Translations under genes and position numbers: made by a program | Part shown: positions 9,534 through 20,144 of the stretch, piece by piece | Layout of the letters: the number at the start of each line of letters is the position of its first letter | Position numbering within the stretch: position 1 is the stretch's first letter | The notes under the pieces: model-generated | Told to the model about the DNA's origin: nothing | The model's database searches: none | The model's input: only the letters and a program-made list of their open reading frames with translations | Assembly: GCA_963758025.1 (NCBI GenBank) | Contig: CAVWUA010000005.1 | Location: forward strand, 339,381 to 403,380 | DNA from: CAVWUA01 sp963758025 | GTDB lineage: Bacteria; Planctomycetota; Planctomycetia; Isosphaerales; Isosphaeraceae | DNA length: 64,000 nucleotides | Reading direction: 5' to 3'

Positions 9534-10457
9534 ATGGAGCCGAAGTTCGGCGCACACATGTCAATGGCCGGTGGACTCGACCGCGCGGTGCAGGCGGCGG
9601 CGCGGCTGGATATGATCTCCGTCCAGGTCTTCACCAAGAACAACAATCAGTGGGCCGCCAAGCCGTTGACCGAGCCGTACATCGCGGCGTTCCGCGACGC
9701 GATGACCACGCTGGGGGTCGGCGACGCCGTGGCGCACAACTCGTACCTGATCAACCTGGGCAGCCCGGACGACGCGCTCTGGAACCGCTCGATCGACGCG
9801 ATGACGATCGAGGTCGAGCGGGCCGAGGCGCTCGGCATCCCCGACCTCGTCTGCCACCCCGGCGCCCATGTCGGGTCGGGCGAGGAAGCGGGCTTGGCCC
9901 GCATCGCCCAGGGAATTGACGAGGTGCACCGTCGCACGAAGGGGGTCGCCACGCGAATCGCGCTGGAGACGACCGCCGGACAGGGAACCTGTCTGGGCCA
10001 CCGCTTCGAGCACCTCGGGCGAATTCTGGAACTCGTGGCCGAGCCGGAGCGACTCGCCATTTGCGTGGACACGTGCCATGTTTTCGCGGCAGGGTATTCC
10101 TTGGAGTCCGCCGCGGATTACAATGAAACGATGGATGCCCTCGACCGGGCCGTCGGGCTGAAGCGCGTTCGCGTCTGGCACCTCAACGACAGCCTCCGCG
10201 AGCGCGGTAGCCGTGTGGACCGCCACGCCGGGATCGGTCTGGGCAAGATGGGGCTGGAACCCTTCCGCCGCGTTGTGAACGACCCTCGTTTCGCCTCCGT
10301 ACCCATGATCATGGAAACACCCAAAGGGACGCAAGACGGCGAAGATCTCGATGCGCGAAACCTCCTGGCCCTGCGACAATTGCTGCAACGTGCGCCGACG
10401 GCCGCTGCCGAGTCTCCGCCCCGGCCGCGGCGAGACGGTCGGAGAATGCGTCGATGA
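9534..10457 (+). CDS. nfo: Endonuclease IV (AP endonuclease)
   Basis: 307 residues. A TIM-barrel AP endonuclease that cuts 5' of abasic sites in base excision repair, using three metal ions. Metal-ligand motifs are in order: GAHMSMAGG, HNSYLINL, CHPGAH, ALETTAGQG, CVDTCHVFAAGY, HLNDS and MIMETP. Start: ATG at 9534 with AAGGAG eight bases upstream. The C-terminal tail (APTAAAESPPRPRR onward) is low-complexity and basic. The stop overlaps the ppk1 start by ATGA, so the two genes are translationally coupled. Confidence 0.95.
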   Translation: MEPKFGAHMSMAGGLDRAVQAAARLDMISVQVFTKNNNQWAAKPLTEPYIAAFRDAMTTLGVGDAVAHNSYLINLGSPDDALWNRSIDAMTIEVERAEALGIPDLVCHPGAHVGSGEEAGLARIAQGIDEVHRRTKGVATRIALETTAGQGTCLGHRFEHLGRILELVAEPERLAICVDTCHVFAAGYSLESAADYNETMDALDRAVGLKRVRVWHLNDSLRERGSRVDRHAGIGLGKMGLEPFRRVVNDPRFASVPMIMETPKGTQDGEDLDARNLLALRQLLQRAPTAAAESPPRPRRDGRRMRR

Positions 10458-12648
10458 GTTTTGAGTCTCAGTCCGATAATCCCGGCCCGGCCCCCCCGAC
10501 GGAAACCCCGACCCGAGCCTTGCCTGTGTCCGACCCAAGCCTGTTCATCAACCGCGAGCTGAGCTGGCTCGAATTTGACGAGCGCGTGCTGGAGGAGGTT
10601 CGAGATCCCTCGAACCCCTTGCTCGAACGCCTGCGGTTCCTGGCGATTTCGGCGTCGAACCTCGATGAGTTCTTCGAGGTCCGCGTCGCCGGCCTTCAAG
10701 CCCAGCTTGAGGACAACCTGGAGCCGCAAGACACCCCCCCGACGGCATGGGGCCGCTCGCTCAACTCGTCGAGATCGCCCGCCGCACTCACGATTTCGTC
10801 GCCCGGCAGTACGACGTCTGGCGCGAGGAGATCCGCCCCGAGCTGGCCAAGCACGGCATCCTCGTCTGCACGCCCGACTCCCTCTCGGAGACCCAGAACA
10901 CCCACCTCGACGAATACTTCGACAGCCAGGTGTATCCCGTCCTGACCCCCCTGGCGATCGACCCGGCGCACCCGTTCCCGCACCTGCACAACAAGAGCCT
11001 GAACCTGATCCTGCGGATCGAGCCGATCGGCCAGACGATCGTCCGGCAACCGTACGCCGTGCTCCGCGTGCCGTCGATCCTGAGCCGCCTCATCCCCTTG
11101 CTGGATGAGGGGGACGGCATCAACCGTTTCGTCCTGCTGGAAGACGTGATCGGCCCCCGGCTCGATTCCCTCTTCGGCGGCTTCCACGTCGCCGCGTGGG
11201 CCGCCTTCCGCGTCACCCGCAACAGCGACCTGACCATCCAGGAAACCGAGGTCAAGACGAGCCTGCTCTCGACGATCCAGGAAACGCTCCGCCAGCGCAA
11301 GTGGGGCGCGGCCGTGCGGCTGGAGATCGCCGAGTCGGCCGAGGAAGGCTTCCTCGGCGTGCTTCAGAGCAATCTCGCCCTGGACGACCGGGACGTGTAC
11401 AAGGTCTCCGGCCCGGTGGACCTGACCGCCCTGGCCGCGCTCTGCAAGATCGAGGGCTACCGCGACCTGAAAGAGCCATCCTTCGAGCCGCAGATGCCTC
11501 CGCAGTTGATCGGCCGCGCCAATATCTTCGACGCGATCCGCCGCGGCGACATCCTGGTCCATCACCCCTACGAGTCGTTCAAGGCCGTCGTGCAACTGTT
11601 CGAGCAGGCGGCCGACGACCCGAACGTGCTGGCGATCAAGCAGACGCTCTACCGCACGGCCGCCGATAACCCGATCATCGACGCCCTGGCCCGCGCCGCG
11701 GAGAACGGCAAGGAGGTCACGGCGCTGGTCGAGCTGCAAGCCCGGCTCGACGAGGAGAACAACATCGACAAGGCCCGCGCCTTGCAGAAAGCGGGGGTCC
11801 ATGTCGTCTATGGCATGGTCGGCCGCAAGACCCACTGCAAGGCCGCCCTGGTGGTCCGCCGCGAGAACGACGGCATCCGGCGGTACGTTCACCTGGCCAC
11901 CGGCAATTACAACCCGACCACCGCGCGGATTTACACCGACCTGGGCCTGTTCACCTGCCAGCCCGACTTCGGCGAGGACGCCAGCGCTCTGTTCAACTAC
12001 CTGACCGGCTATTCGCAGGGGCACAACTGGAAGAAGCTCATCATCGCTCCGGCCTACCTGGCCGACCGGGTCATTGCCCTGATCGACCGGGAACGCCAGC
12101 ACGCCGAGCAGGGCAAGCCCGCGCGGATCATCGCCAAGATGAACTCTCTGGTCGATCCCGCCGCGATCGAGGCCCTGTACGCGGCCTCGCAGGCCGGGGT
12201 TCGCATCGACCTGCTCGTGCGGGGGATCTGCTGCCTTCGGCCGGGCCTGCCTGGCGTCTCCGAGAACATCCGGGTGCTGAGCGTCGTCGATAAATTCCTG
12301 GAACATTCCCGGATCTCGTACTTCCAGAACGACAACGATCCCGAAGTCCTTCTCTCCTCGGCCGACTGGATGCCGCGCAACTTCCGCCGCCGGGTCGAGT
12401 TGATGTTCCCGGTTGAAGACCCCCGACTGAGGAACCTGATCGTGGATGGGATTCTCGGCGTGTCGCTTTCCGACAACGTGAAGTCCCGCGCCCTGCAGCC
12501 CGACGGCACCTACCGCCGGGTCACGCCCGAACCGGGTGAACCGCTGGTCCGCTCGCAGGTCGAGTTCCAGAACATGGCCCGCGAGTTCTCCAACGGCGAG
12601 GCCCTCAACGCCCCGGTCCTCAGTTCGAGCCGTTCCGGTGGTGTCTGA
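10454..12648 (+). CDS. ppk1: Polyphosphate kinase 1 (one frameshift)
   Basis: PPK1 reversibly makes polyphosphate from ATP and is membrane-associated. About 731 residues if one base is missing at the C7 run 10734-10740, where C8 would keep the frame (ACACCCCCCC then GACGGCATG). Key parts: N-terminal NRELSWLEFDERVLEE, the phospho-His loop GRKTHCKAALVVRR, HLATGNYNPTTARIYTDLGL, and VDKFLEHSRISYF with the second His. The start overlaps the nfo stop (ATGA). A slippery C7 could in principle support programmed shifting, but similar breaks elsewhere in the window make an error more likely. Confidence 0.93.
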
Positions 12649-12829
12649 ATCCCGGTCGTCCTGCGTTGATCTTTTTTCGGTACTTTGGTTTTTCTCAATG
12701 ACAACGGCCGATGAATGGAGTAGCATGAACTCTATCATGGACTGAGCCAGTCGGGGTGAAACGTCCGGGGGGAACGGGCGCCTCGATCGGCCAGGGACCA
12801 TGAACACGCGGAAAGGTAAGGTTTTCGGC

Positions 12830-13300
12830 ATGAACCGTCGCCACTGGGTCCTGGCCATCGCGGCCCTCGCCCTGCTCATCCCCAACGCCGCCGAGGCGGG
12901 CCGGGGTTACAGCCGTTCTCGCGGTCCGGCGATGACCGCCTACGGGCCGATCTACAACCCCGCGCTCTCGCAGCAGTACCGGGCCTACATTCAGAACCCG
13001 GCCGGCTACGAGCGGATGATGATGGCCAAGCAGCAACAGGCGCTGTTCAAGCAACAGCAGGCCATGTTCCAGCAGTATCAGAAGTGGGCCAAGACCCCCG
13101 AGGGCAAGAAATACCTCGAACAGCAGCAGCAAGCCCAGCAGCAGGCCATTGAGCGTCAGCGCGCCAGGGAGCAAGCTCGCAAAGAGGCCAAGGAACAGGC
13201 CGAGCGGAAGCATAAGGAGCTTCTGAAGAAGCTCGAAGAGAAACGGAAAGCGAAAGTCGCCGCGCCGGATTCTTCCACGCCGAAGTCCCCGGAAAAATAA
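12830..13300 (+). CDS. Secreted Gln/Lys-rich coiled-coil protein
   Basis: 156 residues from the ATG at 12830. A signal peptide (NRRHWVLAIAALALLIPNAAEA) is followed by a short Gly/Ser/Tyr region, an Ala-Asn-Pro segment and then a long, highly charged, Gln-rich helix (about residues 60-145) with heptad-like spacing. I know of no function. An in-frame ATG at 12800 has AGGGA before it, but starting there would bury the signal peptide. The composition resembles periplasmic coiled-coil proteins common in planctomycetes. Confidence 0.6.
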   Translation: MNRRHWVLAIAALALLIPNAAEAGRGYSRSRGPAMTAYGPIYNPALSQQYRAYIQNPAGYERMMMAKQQQALFKQQQAMFQQYQKWAKTPEGKKYLEQQQQAQQQAIERQRAREQARKEAKEQAERKHKELLKKLEEKRKAKVAAPDSSTPKSPEK

Positions 13301-13370
13301 CCATCTCCGAATCGAACCGCGACGATGGCGTCGTCCCCCCTCCTTCGTTGCGGAACCCGTCGCGCACGCG

Positions 13371-13414
13371 AATCCCCCGCCTGACCCTCGATGAACCGGG
13401 TCGAGCGGGGGATT
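13371..13414. terminator. Terminator between convergent genes
   Basis: AATCCCCCGC pairs with GCGGGGGATT around a partly paired centre, followed by TTCGTCTTTC. It sits between the coiled-coil protein gene (+) and clpB (-), and may serve both. Confidence 0.7.
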
Positions 13415-13445
13415 TCGTCTTTCTCGGATCACGTCCGACGACCGG

Positions 13446-16104
13446 TCACGACGAGACGGTCGCGGCCTGAGTTTCGGTCGAGAAGGTGAACTTCTCGCCG
13501 TCCCAGTCGATCTGAATGACACTGCCTGGCGTGGCCTTGCCTTCGAGCACGGCGGTCGCCATCGGGTTGGCCAGCCGTTGCTGGATCACCCGCTTCAGCG
13601 GACGGGCACCGAAGGCGGGGTCGAACCCTTCGCGGGCCAGTTCGGCTTTCGCCGCGTCGCTGATGCGGAGCGTCAGGCCCGCCTCGGTCATCTGCGCCTC
13701 CAGACGCCGGAGCTGGATCGAGACGATCTGGGTCAGCTCCTCCATGCCAAGAGGATGGAAGGTGATCGTCTCATCGATCCGGTTGAGGAACTCGGGCAGG
13801 AATTCGTTCTTCAGGACCTCCATGACCGCTCGACGGATCTGATCCTCCGGCGCGTTCTCCTCGGCCATCCGGGCAATGACCGGGCTGCCGAGGTTCGAGG
13901 TCATGATGATGACCGTATTGCGGAAGTCCACGGTGCGCCCCTGGCCGTCGGTGAGGCGGCCGTCGTCGAGCACCTGGAGCAGGACGTTGAAGACATCGCG
14001 GTGGGCCTTCTCGATCTCGTCGAGCAGGACGACCGAATAGGGCCGCCGCCGGATCGCCTCGGTCAGCCGGCCACCTTCCTCATAACCGACATAGCCGGGA
14101 GGGGCACCGATCAAGCGGGCGACGTTATGCCGCTCGCCGAACTCGCTCATGTCGAGCCGGACCATCGCCTGCTCGCTGTCGAAGAGGAACTCGGCCAGGG
14201 CCTTCGCCAGCTCGGTCTTCCCCACGCCGGTCGGGCCGAGGAACAGGAACGAACCGATCGGCCGGTTCGGGTCCTGCAGCCCCGCGCGGCTGCGACGCAC
14301 GGCGTCGGCCACGGCCTTCACGGCCGCTTCCTGATCGACCATCCGCAGGTGGATCTGGTCTTCCAGGTGCAGGAGCTTGTCCCGTTCGGTCGTGAGCATC
14401 TTCGAGACGGGGATGCCGGTCCACTGGCTGACGACCTCGGCAATCTCCTCCTGATCGACCTCGCGCTTGAGCAGGCGCTGGCCCTCCTTCGGCACGCCTT
14501 CGGCCTCTCCGGCCGCCTCGGCCTGGGCGATCTTCGCCTCAAGCTGCTTCCGTTCGGCATCGAGCTGGGCCAGTTCCTGGAACCGCGACTCGTCCGGGCG
14601 TTCGCCGCGCTGCTGCATGTTGCGGATTTCGTCCCACGTGCGGTGGTACTCGATCTTCACCTGCTCCAGCCGCTCGCGCACCTTCTGAACGTCGCCGAGG
14701 CCGGATTTCTCCATCTCCCACTGGCCGCGCAGGTCTTGCAGCTCCTTCTCGATCTGCGCGATCTCCTCCTCAACCTCGGCCAGACGCTCGCGGGCGTGGG
14801 CCTCCTCCTCCTGCGAGAGCATCCGCTGCGCGAGCTGAAGCTGGAGCAAACGGCGCTGAAGCACGTCGATCTCGGTCGGGACCGATTGCAGCTCCATCGA
14901 CAGACGGCTGGCGGCCTCGTCCACGAGGTCGATCGCCTTATCCGGCAAGAAGCGGTCGGTGATGTAGCGGTCGGCCAGCTTCGCGGCGGCCACCAGGGCG
15001 GAGTCCTTGATCTTGACCTTGTGGTGGACCTCGTACCGCTCCTTCAGGCCGCGGAGGATCGCCACGGTGTCCTCGACCGACGGCTCGCCGACGAAGACCG
15101 GCTGGAACCGCCGCTCCAGGGCGGGATCCTTCTCGATGTGCTCGCGGTACTCGTCGAGGGTCGTCGCGCCGATGCAACGCAGCTCGCCGCGCGCCAGGGC
15201 CGGCTTGAGCAGGTTCGCGGCGTCCATCGCCCCCTCGGCCTTCCCCGCGCCGACGACCAGGTGCAGTTCGTCGATGAACAGGATGATCTGCCCCTCGGAC
15301 TGCGTGACGTCCTTCAGAACGGCTTTCAACCGCTCCTCGAACTCGCCGCGGAACTTCGTGCCGGCCACCAGCGCCCCCATGTCGAGCGCGATGACCTTGC
15401 GGTCTCGAAGGCTCTCGGGCACGTCCCCCGAGACGATTCGCTGCGCCAGCCCTTCGACGATCGCCGTCTTGCCGACCCCCGGCTCGCCGATCAGGACCGG
15501 GTTGTTCTTCGTCCGGCGCGAGAGCACCTGCACGACGCGGCGGATCTCGCTATCGCGGCCGATGACCGGGTCCATCTTCCCCTTGCGGGCCAGCTCGACG
15601 AGGTCGCGACCGTAACGCTCCAGGGCCTGATACTTGTCCTCCGGGTTCTGGTCCGTCACACTCTGACCGCCCCGGACCTTCTGCAACGCCTTGAGCACGT
15701 CCTGATCGGTCACGCCGACCGCCGCGAGCACGTCCTCGGCGCGGCACTTGACCTTCGTCAGGCCGAGCAAGAGGTGCTCGACCGAGACGTACTGGTCCTT
15801 CATCCGGTCGGCCTCGGCCTGCGCGGCCTCGAAGACCCGGTTCAGATCCGAGCTCAGGGTCGTCTCGCCGCCGGAAACCTTCGGCAAGCTGTTCAGCCCT
15901 TCCTGGGCCGCCCTGAGGATCTGCCCCGGATTGGCCCCGAGCTGGGCCAGGAGCGACCGCACGACCGCCTGGTCCGGGTCGAGCAACGCCACCAGCAAGT
16001 GCATCGGCTCCAGCCGCTGATGGCCGATGTTCCTGCGCCACCGCTTGCGCCTTCTGCACCGCCTCCTGGCTCTTGAGCGTCAATTTATCGAATCGAAATG
16101 CCAT
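13446..16104 (-). CDS. clpB: Chaperone ClpB (one frameshift)
   Basis: Hexameric AAA+ disaggregase working with DnaK/DnaJ. About 885 residues after removing one extra base near 16018-16027. In order: Clp_N repeats, AAA-1 with GEPGVGKT and FIDELH, the long coiled-coil middle domain (from about RLLQLQLAQRML to the KEGQRLLK region), and AAA-2 with GPTGVGKTELAKALAEFLF and the C-terminal D2-small domain. The break is after VAQEH in the N domain; the expected HQRLEPMHLLVALLD resumes in the next frame. The gene is monocistronic. The upstream region shows no CIRCE element. Confidence 0.93.
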
Positions 16105-16250
16105 CGTTTTTTTCTCCCTGGTCCCCCGAAACGCCTCTCGCTGATCTCACCGACAGGGAACTTGATTTCGCAACAGGAATCTTGACGGCAATAATACGCA
16201 ATGTAGGTTACAATCGTTCGCCAAAATGCAGGAAAGTTCGAGCGAATTTT

Positions 16251-16619
16251 TCAAGGTTCTTGTGTGGTTGCCGGTTCGAGCAAGCGCGGATCGGGTCTGG
16301 AGGGCCAGGGATGGGCGTAACAGGCGGCAAGCGCCTCGGCCCACGCCCGATTGGGGTCGGCCGACGGGTAGGGACCGTGCCAGCCAGCGCCCGGCATCCC
16401 GGTATCCTTGCGGACGACCAGCGCGGCGAGGTCGGGAAGCCCCGCACGTCGGCAGCGTTCCGAGAGCGGGATCAAGAGCTGGCGATGAACCTGCCGGCGG
16501 TTCAAAGGAGGTCCGGCCCGACCGGCCAGTTCGGTATAGGTGATGGTTCGCCCCATCCGCACCGCTTCCAGAAAGACCGGCCAGGCGCGTCGGATGGCAT
16601 CGCCAAGGTCGAACATCAC
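16251..16619 (-). CDS. Small conserved protein, paralogue of the protein at 17366
   Basis: 122 residues, no named family that I can assign. It has MGRTITYTELAGRAG followed by LNRRQVHRQLLIPLSERCRR and LPDLAALVVRKDTGMPGAGW. The same order (GRTxxxSYDDF, then LLKPLQAACIEHNKPDLSALII) occurs in the first gene of this operon, so the two are diverged paralogues. The pattern resembles small winged-helix-like modules often found next to nucleases. It is the last gene of a three-gene operon, 28 bases after the Uma2 gene. Confidence 0.6.
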   Translation of the reverse strand: MMFDLGDAIRRAWPVFLEAVRMGRTITYTELAGRAGPPLNRRQVHRQLLIPLSERCRRAGLPDLAALVVRKDTGMPGAGWHGPYPSADPNRAWAEALAACYAHPWPSRPDPRLLEPATTQEP

Positions 16620-16646
16620 CGCGCGGCCCTCTCACGACTGGTTTTG

Positions 16647-17345
16647 TCAGGCAGGCGGACCGGCGAGGATCGTTTCCAGACACCGCCGGCGGTTGGGAAG
16701 CGGATCGGCCCAGAGCCAGGAGACGTCGATCCAGAAGCCCGAAAGGGCGACCGTCTGGAGAATGCCTTCGGTGAACCGTTCGCGCGAATACGTCTCGCCC
16801 GCCTTGCGATCAACAATCAAGACCCGGTCGCGATGGTCGAGATACCAGACCTCGGGAATGCCCGCCTCCCGATAAATGGCGGCCTTTCGCTCCAGGTCAT
16901 GAGCGCGGTTCGACGGCGAGAGAACCTCGATCACCAGCAGCGTCTTGAACCCGACCGATTCGGGGTCCTCGCCCGGCGCGACGACGAAGACGTCCGGCTC
17001 CGGCTTGCGCTGCTCCGTCAGACGCAGGACGGCCGGTCCCATTAGGACGTTCCCCGATCCGCGTTCAGCATCAAATCCAGAGAGGAGGTAGTAAAGGAAA
17101 CCGACGTCTTCCTGATGATTGATACTGACGGGCGACGGCATGTAGATGGTTCCGTCGATGTACTCGCAGAATTGAGTCTCGGGAGCGTAGAGTTCGAAAT
17201 CCTCGGTGGTCTGATCGGGGATCACGATCAGGAAATCGCCATCGAACGAGGAGCGGTTGTAGGTCTTCTCGGGGCGTGCGTCCACGACCTCGAACGACTG
17301 CGAGACGCCTTCGCCGGTATGGCTCTCGGTTCGGGATGCCATCAT
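16647..17345 (-). CDS. Uma2 family (DUF820) PD-(D/E)XK nuclease-like protein
   Basis: About 232 residues. The Uma2 signature is present: CEYIDGTIYMPSPVSINHQ, then PEPDVFVVAPG, LLVIEVLSPSNRAHDLERK, and YREAGIPEVWYLD. The Asp in EPDV and the E...K in IEVLSPSNRAHDLERK supply the putative catalytic triad. The family is heavily expanded in cyanobacteria and planctomycetes, and its physiological role is unproven. The start is one of two adjacent ATGs (17345/17342); the frame is open further upstream. Middle gene of the operon 17773 to 16251, flanked by two paralogous small proteins. Confidence 0.8.
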   Translation of the reverse strand: MMASRTESHTGEGVSQSFEVVDARPEKTYNRSSFDGDFLIVIPDQTTEDFELYAPETQFCEYIDGTIYMPSPVSINHQEDVGFLYYLLSGFDAERGSGNVLMGPAVLRLTEQRKPEPDVFVVAPGEDPESVGFKTLLVIEVLSPSNRAHDLERKAAIYREAGIPEVWYLDHRDRVLIVDRKAGETYSRERFTEGILQTVALSGFWIDVSWLWADPLPNRRRCLETILAGPPA

Positions 17346-17365
17346 CACCCGCCTTTTTCCCGGGA

Positions 17366-17773
17366 TCAGAAGAAGGGCTCGGGGGGCCATTCCTCGTAGT
17401 CACGGGCTTCCTTGAACTTCTCGAACCAGAATTTCACATCACCGACGGCCACGCCTTCCCGCTCGGTGTACGGCTCCCACCAGTTATCCGAGGGGCGGAG
17501 CAGGTTGCCGAAATCGCTACGAGCCTTGGGCTTCTGGATAATCAAAGCCGAGAGATCAGGCTTGTTGTGCTCGATACAGGCGGCCTGAAGGGGCTTGAGC
17601 AGCTTCGCGGCGATGGTTCGAGGGGTTTCCTTGATTCCGACTTCCTTGCAACGGTTGCAGAAATCGTCGTAGGAGATCCAGAAGGCGGTGCGACCTTCAC
17701 GGATGGTTTCGGATAACTCACTTGCCAGTTGGACCAGGATCGGATAGGCCGCTCGCGCATTTTCAAGAGACAT
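17366..17773 (-). CDS. Small conserved protein, paralogue of the protein at 16251
   Basis: 135 residues. N-terminal helices (ARAAYPILVQLASELSETI) are followed by FWISYDDFCNRCKEVGI, then a helix LAKLLKPLQAACIEHNKPDL leading into a beta strand SALIIQK, and an acidic, aromatic tail. The middle aligns by eye with the protein at 16251-16619. Start: ATG at 17773 with AGGAA about seven bases upstream. First gene of the operon; 20 bases separate it from the Uma2 gene. Function unknown. Confidence 0.6.
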   Translation of the reverse strand: MSLENARAAYPILVQLASELSETIREGRTAFWISYDDFCNRCKEVGIKETPRTIAAKLLKPLQAACIEHNKPDLSALIIQKPKARSDFGNLLRPSDNWWEPYTEREGVAVGDVKFWFEKFKEARDYEEWPPEPFF

Positions 17774-17906
17774 CGCCGGTTCCTCGGAAACGGTGAGGCG
17801 GACCGGAGGCCTCGTCATGAGCCCCCGGTCCGTTGTGTGCCAGACGGGCCGGGATTCGGGTCCAACCCCGAACCCCGGGCGAGATTCGGCCTCGCTTGCG
17901 AAAGAA

Positions 17907-19856
17907 TTACTGCTTTTCTTCGAACTCGACGTCGATCACCTCATCATCGGACTTTCCACCGCCGGCCGAGCTACCGCCGTCCGAGGCGGAGCCACCCGCG
18001 GCCGTGCCACCGGCCTCCGGTCCTCCGCCAGCACCCGGTCCGGCCTGGGCCGACGCCGCATAGAGGTGCTCGGCCATCGCCTGGCTGGCCCGTTGCAGGT
18101 CGTCGATCGCCCGATTGATCGCCTCAGGGTCCTCACCGCCCTTGACCTCGTTGACCTTGGCGATGGCGGCATGAACGGCCTGAGTATCGCTCTCGGAGAG
18201 CTTCTCCTTGTTCTCCTCCATCAGCTTCTCGAGCTGATAGACCCGTTGCTCGGCGGTGTTGCGGGCCTCGGCGAGGTCGCGCTTGCGCTTGTCCTCGGTG
18301 GCGTGCGACTCGGCGTCGCGCTGCATCCGGTCGATCTCATCCTTGGAGAGGCCGCCAGAGGACTGGATCTGGATCTTTTGCTCCTTGCCGGTCCCCTTGT
18401 CGCGGGCCGTGACGTTGAGGATGCCGTTGGCGTCGATATTGAAGGCGACCTCGATCTGCGGCACCCCCATCCGCGCGGGGGGAATGCCTTCGAGGTTGAA
18501 CTCGCCGAGCAGCCGGTTGTCGCCGGCCATCGGGCGTTCCCCTTGATAGACCTTGATGGTCACGGCCGTCTGGTTGTCCTCGGCGGTGGTGAACGTCTCT
18601 TTCTTCTCGGTCGGGATGGTCGTGTTCCGCTCGACCAGCTTGGTGAAGACGCCTCCCTTGGTCTCCAGGCCGAGCGACAGCGGGGTGACGTCGAGCAGGA
18701 GCAAGTCCTTGACGTCCCCGGTCAGCACCGCGCCCTGGATGGCCGCGCCGATGGCGACGACCTCATCGGGATTGACCCCCTTGTGCGGGTCCTTGCCGAA
18801 GATGTCCTTGACGATCTGCTGGACGCGCGGCATGCGGGTCGAGCCGCCGACGAGGACGACCTCGTCGATGTCGCTCGATTTGAGCTTGGCATCCTCCAGG
18901 GCCTTCAGAACGGGTCCCCGGCAGCGATCGAACAGGCTGTCGGTCAGCTTCTCGAACTGAGCGCGACTGATCGACATCGTCAGGTGCTTCGGGCCGGTCT
19001 GATCGGCCGTGATGAACGGCAGGTTGATGTCGGCCTGAGACTGAAACGAGAGGTCCTTCTTCGCCTTCTCGGCGGCTTCCTTCAGCCGTTGCAGGGCCAT
19101 CTGGTCCTTGCGGAGGTCGATGCCCTGCTCCTTCTTGAACTCGTCGGCGATGTAGTTGATGAGGGCCTCGTCCCAGTCGTCACCGCCAAGGTGGGTATCG
19201 CCGTTGGTCGAGAGGACCTCGAAGACGCCGTCGCCGACGTCGAGGATCGAGATATCAAACGTGCCGCCGCCGAGGTCGAAGACGGCGATCTTCTCGTTCT
19301 TCTTCTTGTCGAGACCATACGCCAGGGCCGCGGCGGTCGGCTCGTTGATGATCCGGGCGACCTCCAGGCCGGCAATCTGACCGGCGTCCTTGGTCGCCTG
19401 GCGCTGGGCGTCGTTGAAGTAGGCCGGGACCGTGATGACGGCCTTGCGGATCTTGTGCCCGAGGTAGCTTTCGGCCGCCTCGCGCAGCTTGCGGAGGATC
19501 AAGGCGGAGATTTCCGGCGGGGTCATTTCCTTGCCGCCCGCCTTGACCTTGACATAATCGCTGGCGCCACCCACCACGTCATACGGGATCATCCGCTCCT
19601 CGTCGCGGACCTCCTCGTGACGGCGGCCCATGAACCGCTTGATCGAGTAGATGGTGCCGGAGGGGTTCGTCACCGCCTGTCGCTTGGCCGGTTCGCCGAC
19701 GAGGGTCTCCCCCTTGCCCGTGAACGCCACGACCGACGGCGTGATCCGGCTCCCCTCCTGGTTGGCGATCACCGTCACGTCGCCGCCTTCCATGACCGCA
19801 ACCACGCTATTGGTGGTCCCCAGGTCGATCCCGATAATTTTTTCACCTTCAGCCAC
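17907..19856 (-). CDS. dnaK: Chaperone DnaK (Hsp70)
   Basis: 649 residues, intact. N-terminal ATPase with IIGIDLGTTNSVVAVMEGG, TVPAYFNDAQRQATKDAG and FDLGGGTFDISIL, followed by the substrate-binding domain and a Gly/Ser/Ala-rich tail ending VIDVEFEEKQ. The start is the GTG at 19856, decided by AAGGAG eight bases upstream; the codons further upstream have no similarity. No grpE or dnaJ follows. The 631-base gap to pheA carries palindromic elements described separately. Confidence 0.96.
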   Translation of the reverse strand: MAEGEKIIGIDLGTTNSVVAVMEGGDVTVIANQEGSRITPSVVAFTGKGETLVGEPAKRQAVTNPSGTIYSIKRFMGRRHEEVRDEERMIPYDVVGGASDYVKVKAGGKEMTPPEISALILRKLREAAESYLGHKIRKAVITVPAYFNDAQRQATKDAGQIAGLEVARIINEPTAAALAYGLDKKKNEKIAVFDLGGGTFDISILDVGDGVFEVLSTNGDTHLGGDDWDEALINYIADEFKKEQGIDLRKDQMALQRLKEAAEKAKKDLSFQSQADINLPFITADQTGPKHLTMSISRAQFEKLTDSLFDRCRGPVLKALEDAKLKSSDIDEVVLVGGSTRMPRVQQIVKDIFGKDPHKGVNPDEVVAIGAAIQGAVLTGDVKDLLLLDVTPLSLGLETKGGVFTKLVERNTTIPTEKKETFTTAEDNQTAVTIKVYQGERPMAGDNRLLGEFNLEGIPPARMGVPQIEVAFNIDANGILNVTARDKGTGKEQKIQIQSSGGLSKDEIDRMQRDAESHATEDKRKRDLAEARNTAEQRVYQLEKLMEENKEKLSESDTQAVHAAIAKVNEVKGGEDPEAINRAIDDLQRASQAMAEHLYAASAQAGPGAGGGPEAGGTAAGGSASDGGSSAGGGKSDDEVIDVEFEEKQ

Positions 19857-20049
19857 GTCCGAGTCTCCTTTATCCGGGCAGATCACGGGGCAGGTTTGTT
19901 TCCAGCCAATGAGCCGGGGTCCGATACACCGCCCTGGGCCAAGTCATTCCCCTGAAAATCATTCAACCAAAGCGAACGCCCAGCCCCGGCCCCCTGTCTT
20001 GCAACCGATTGTCAATGGACCAACACGAGATATGCAACCCCTATGCCAC

Positions 20050-20067
20050 GCACATAATCCTATGTGC
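20050..20067. promoter_or_regulatory. GCACATA-ATCC-TATGTGC palindrome upstream of dnaK
   Basis: Perfect 7-base arms with a 4-base centre, about 195 bases upstream of the dnaK GTG in the dnaK-pheA divergent region. It looks like a dimeric repressor or activator site. It is not a CIRCE element (TTAGCACTC-N9-GAGTGCTAA). Confidence 0.4.
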
Positions 20068-20144
20068 CGTCTCACCGCAAATCTAGGCCGGCAAAGATGT
20101 TACGAAACCACAAAAACACAGGCAAGGTCTAACGCGAAGCCCTT

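Noticed and set aside
10734..10740. Programmed -1 frameshift in ppk1 at a C7 run
   Set aside because: No stimulatory structure is evident, and many other genes in the window have similar breaks at unrelated sequences, so a base-count error is simpler.
13578..16076. Very long open frame opposite clpB (832 codons)
   Set aside because: Antisense shadow caused by third-position GC bias; composition is Leu/Asp/Gly/Arg-rich without domains.
17793..19955. Long open frame opposite dnaK
   Set aside because: Same antisense effect; dnaK on the other strand is unmistakable.
19857..20144. CIRCE/HrcA operator upstream of dnaK
   Set aside because: No TTAGCACTC-N9-GAGTGCTAA-like sequence is present; the palindromes found there differ.
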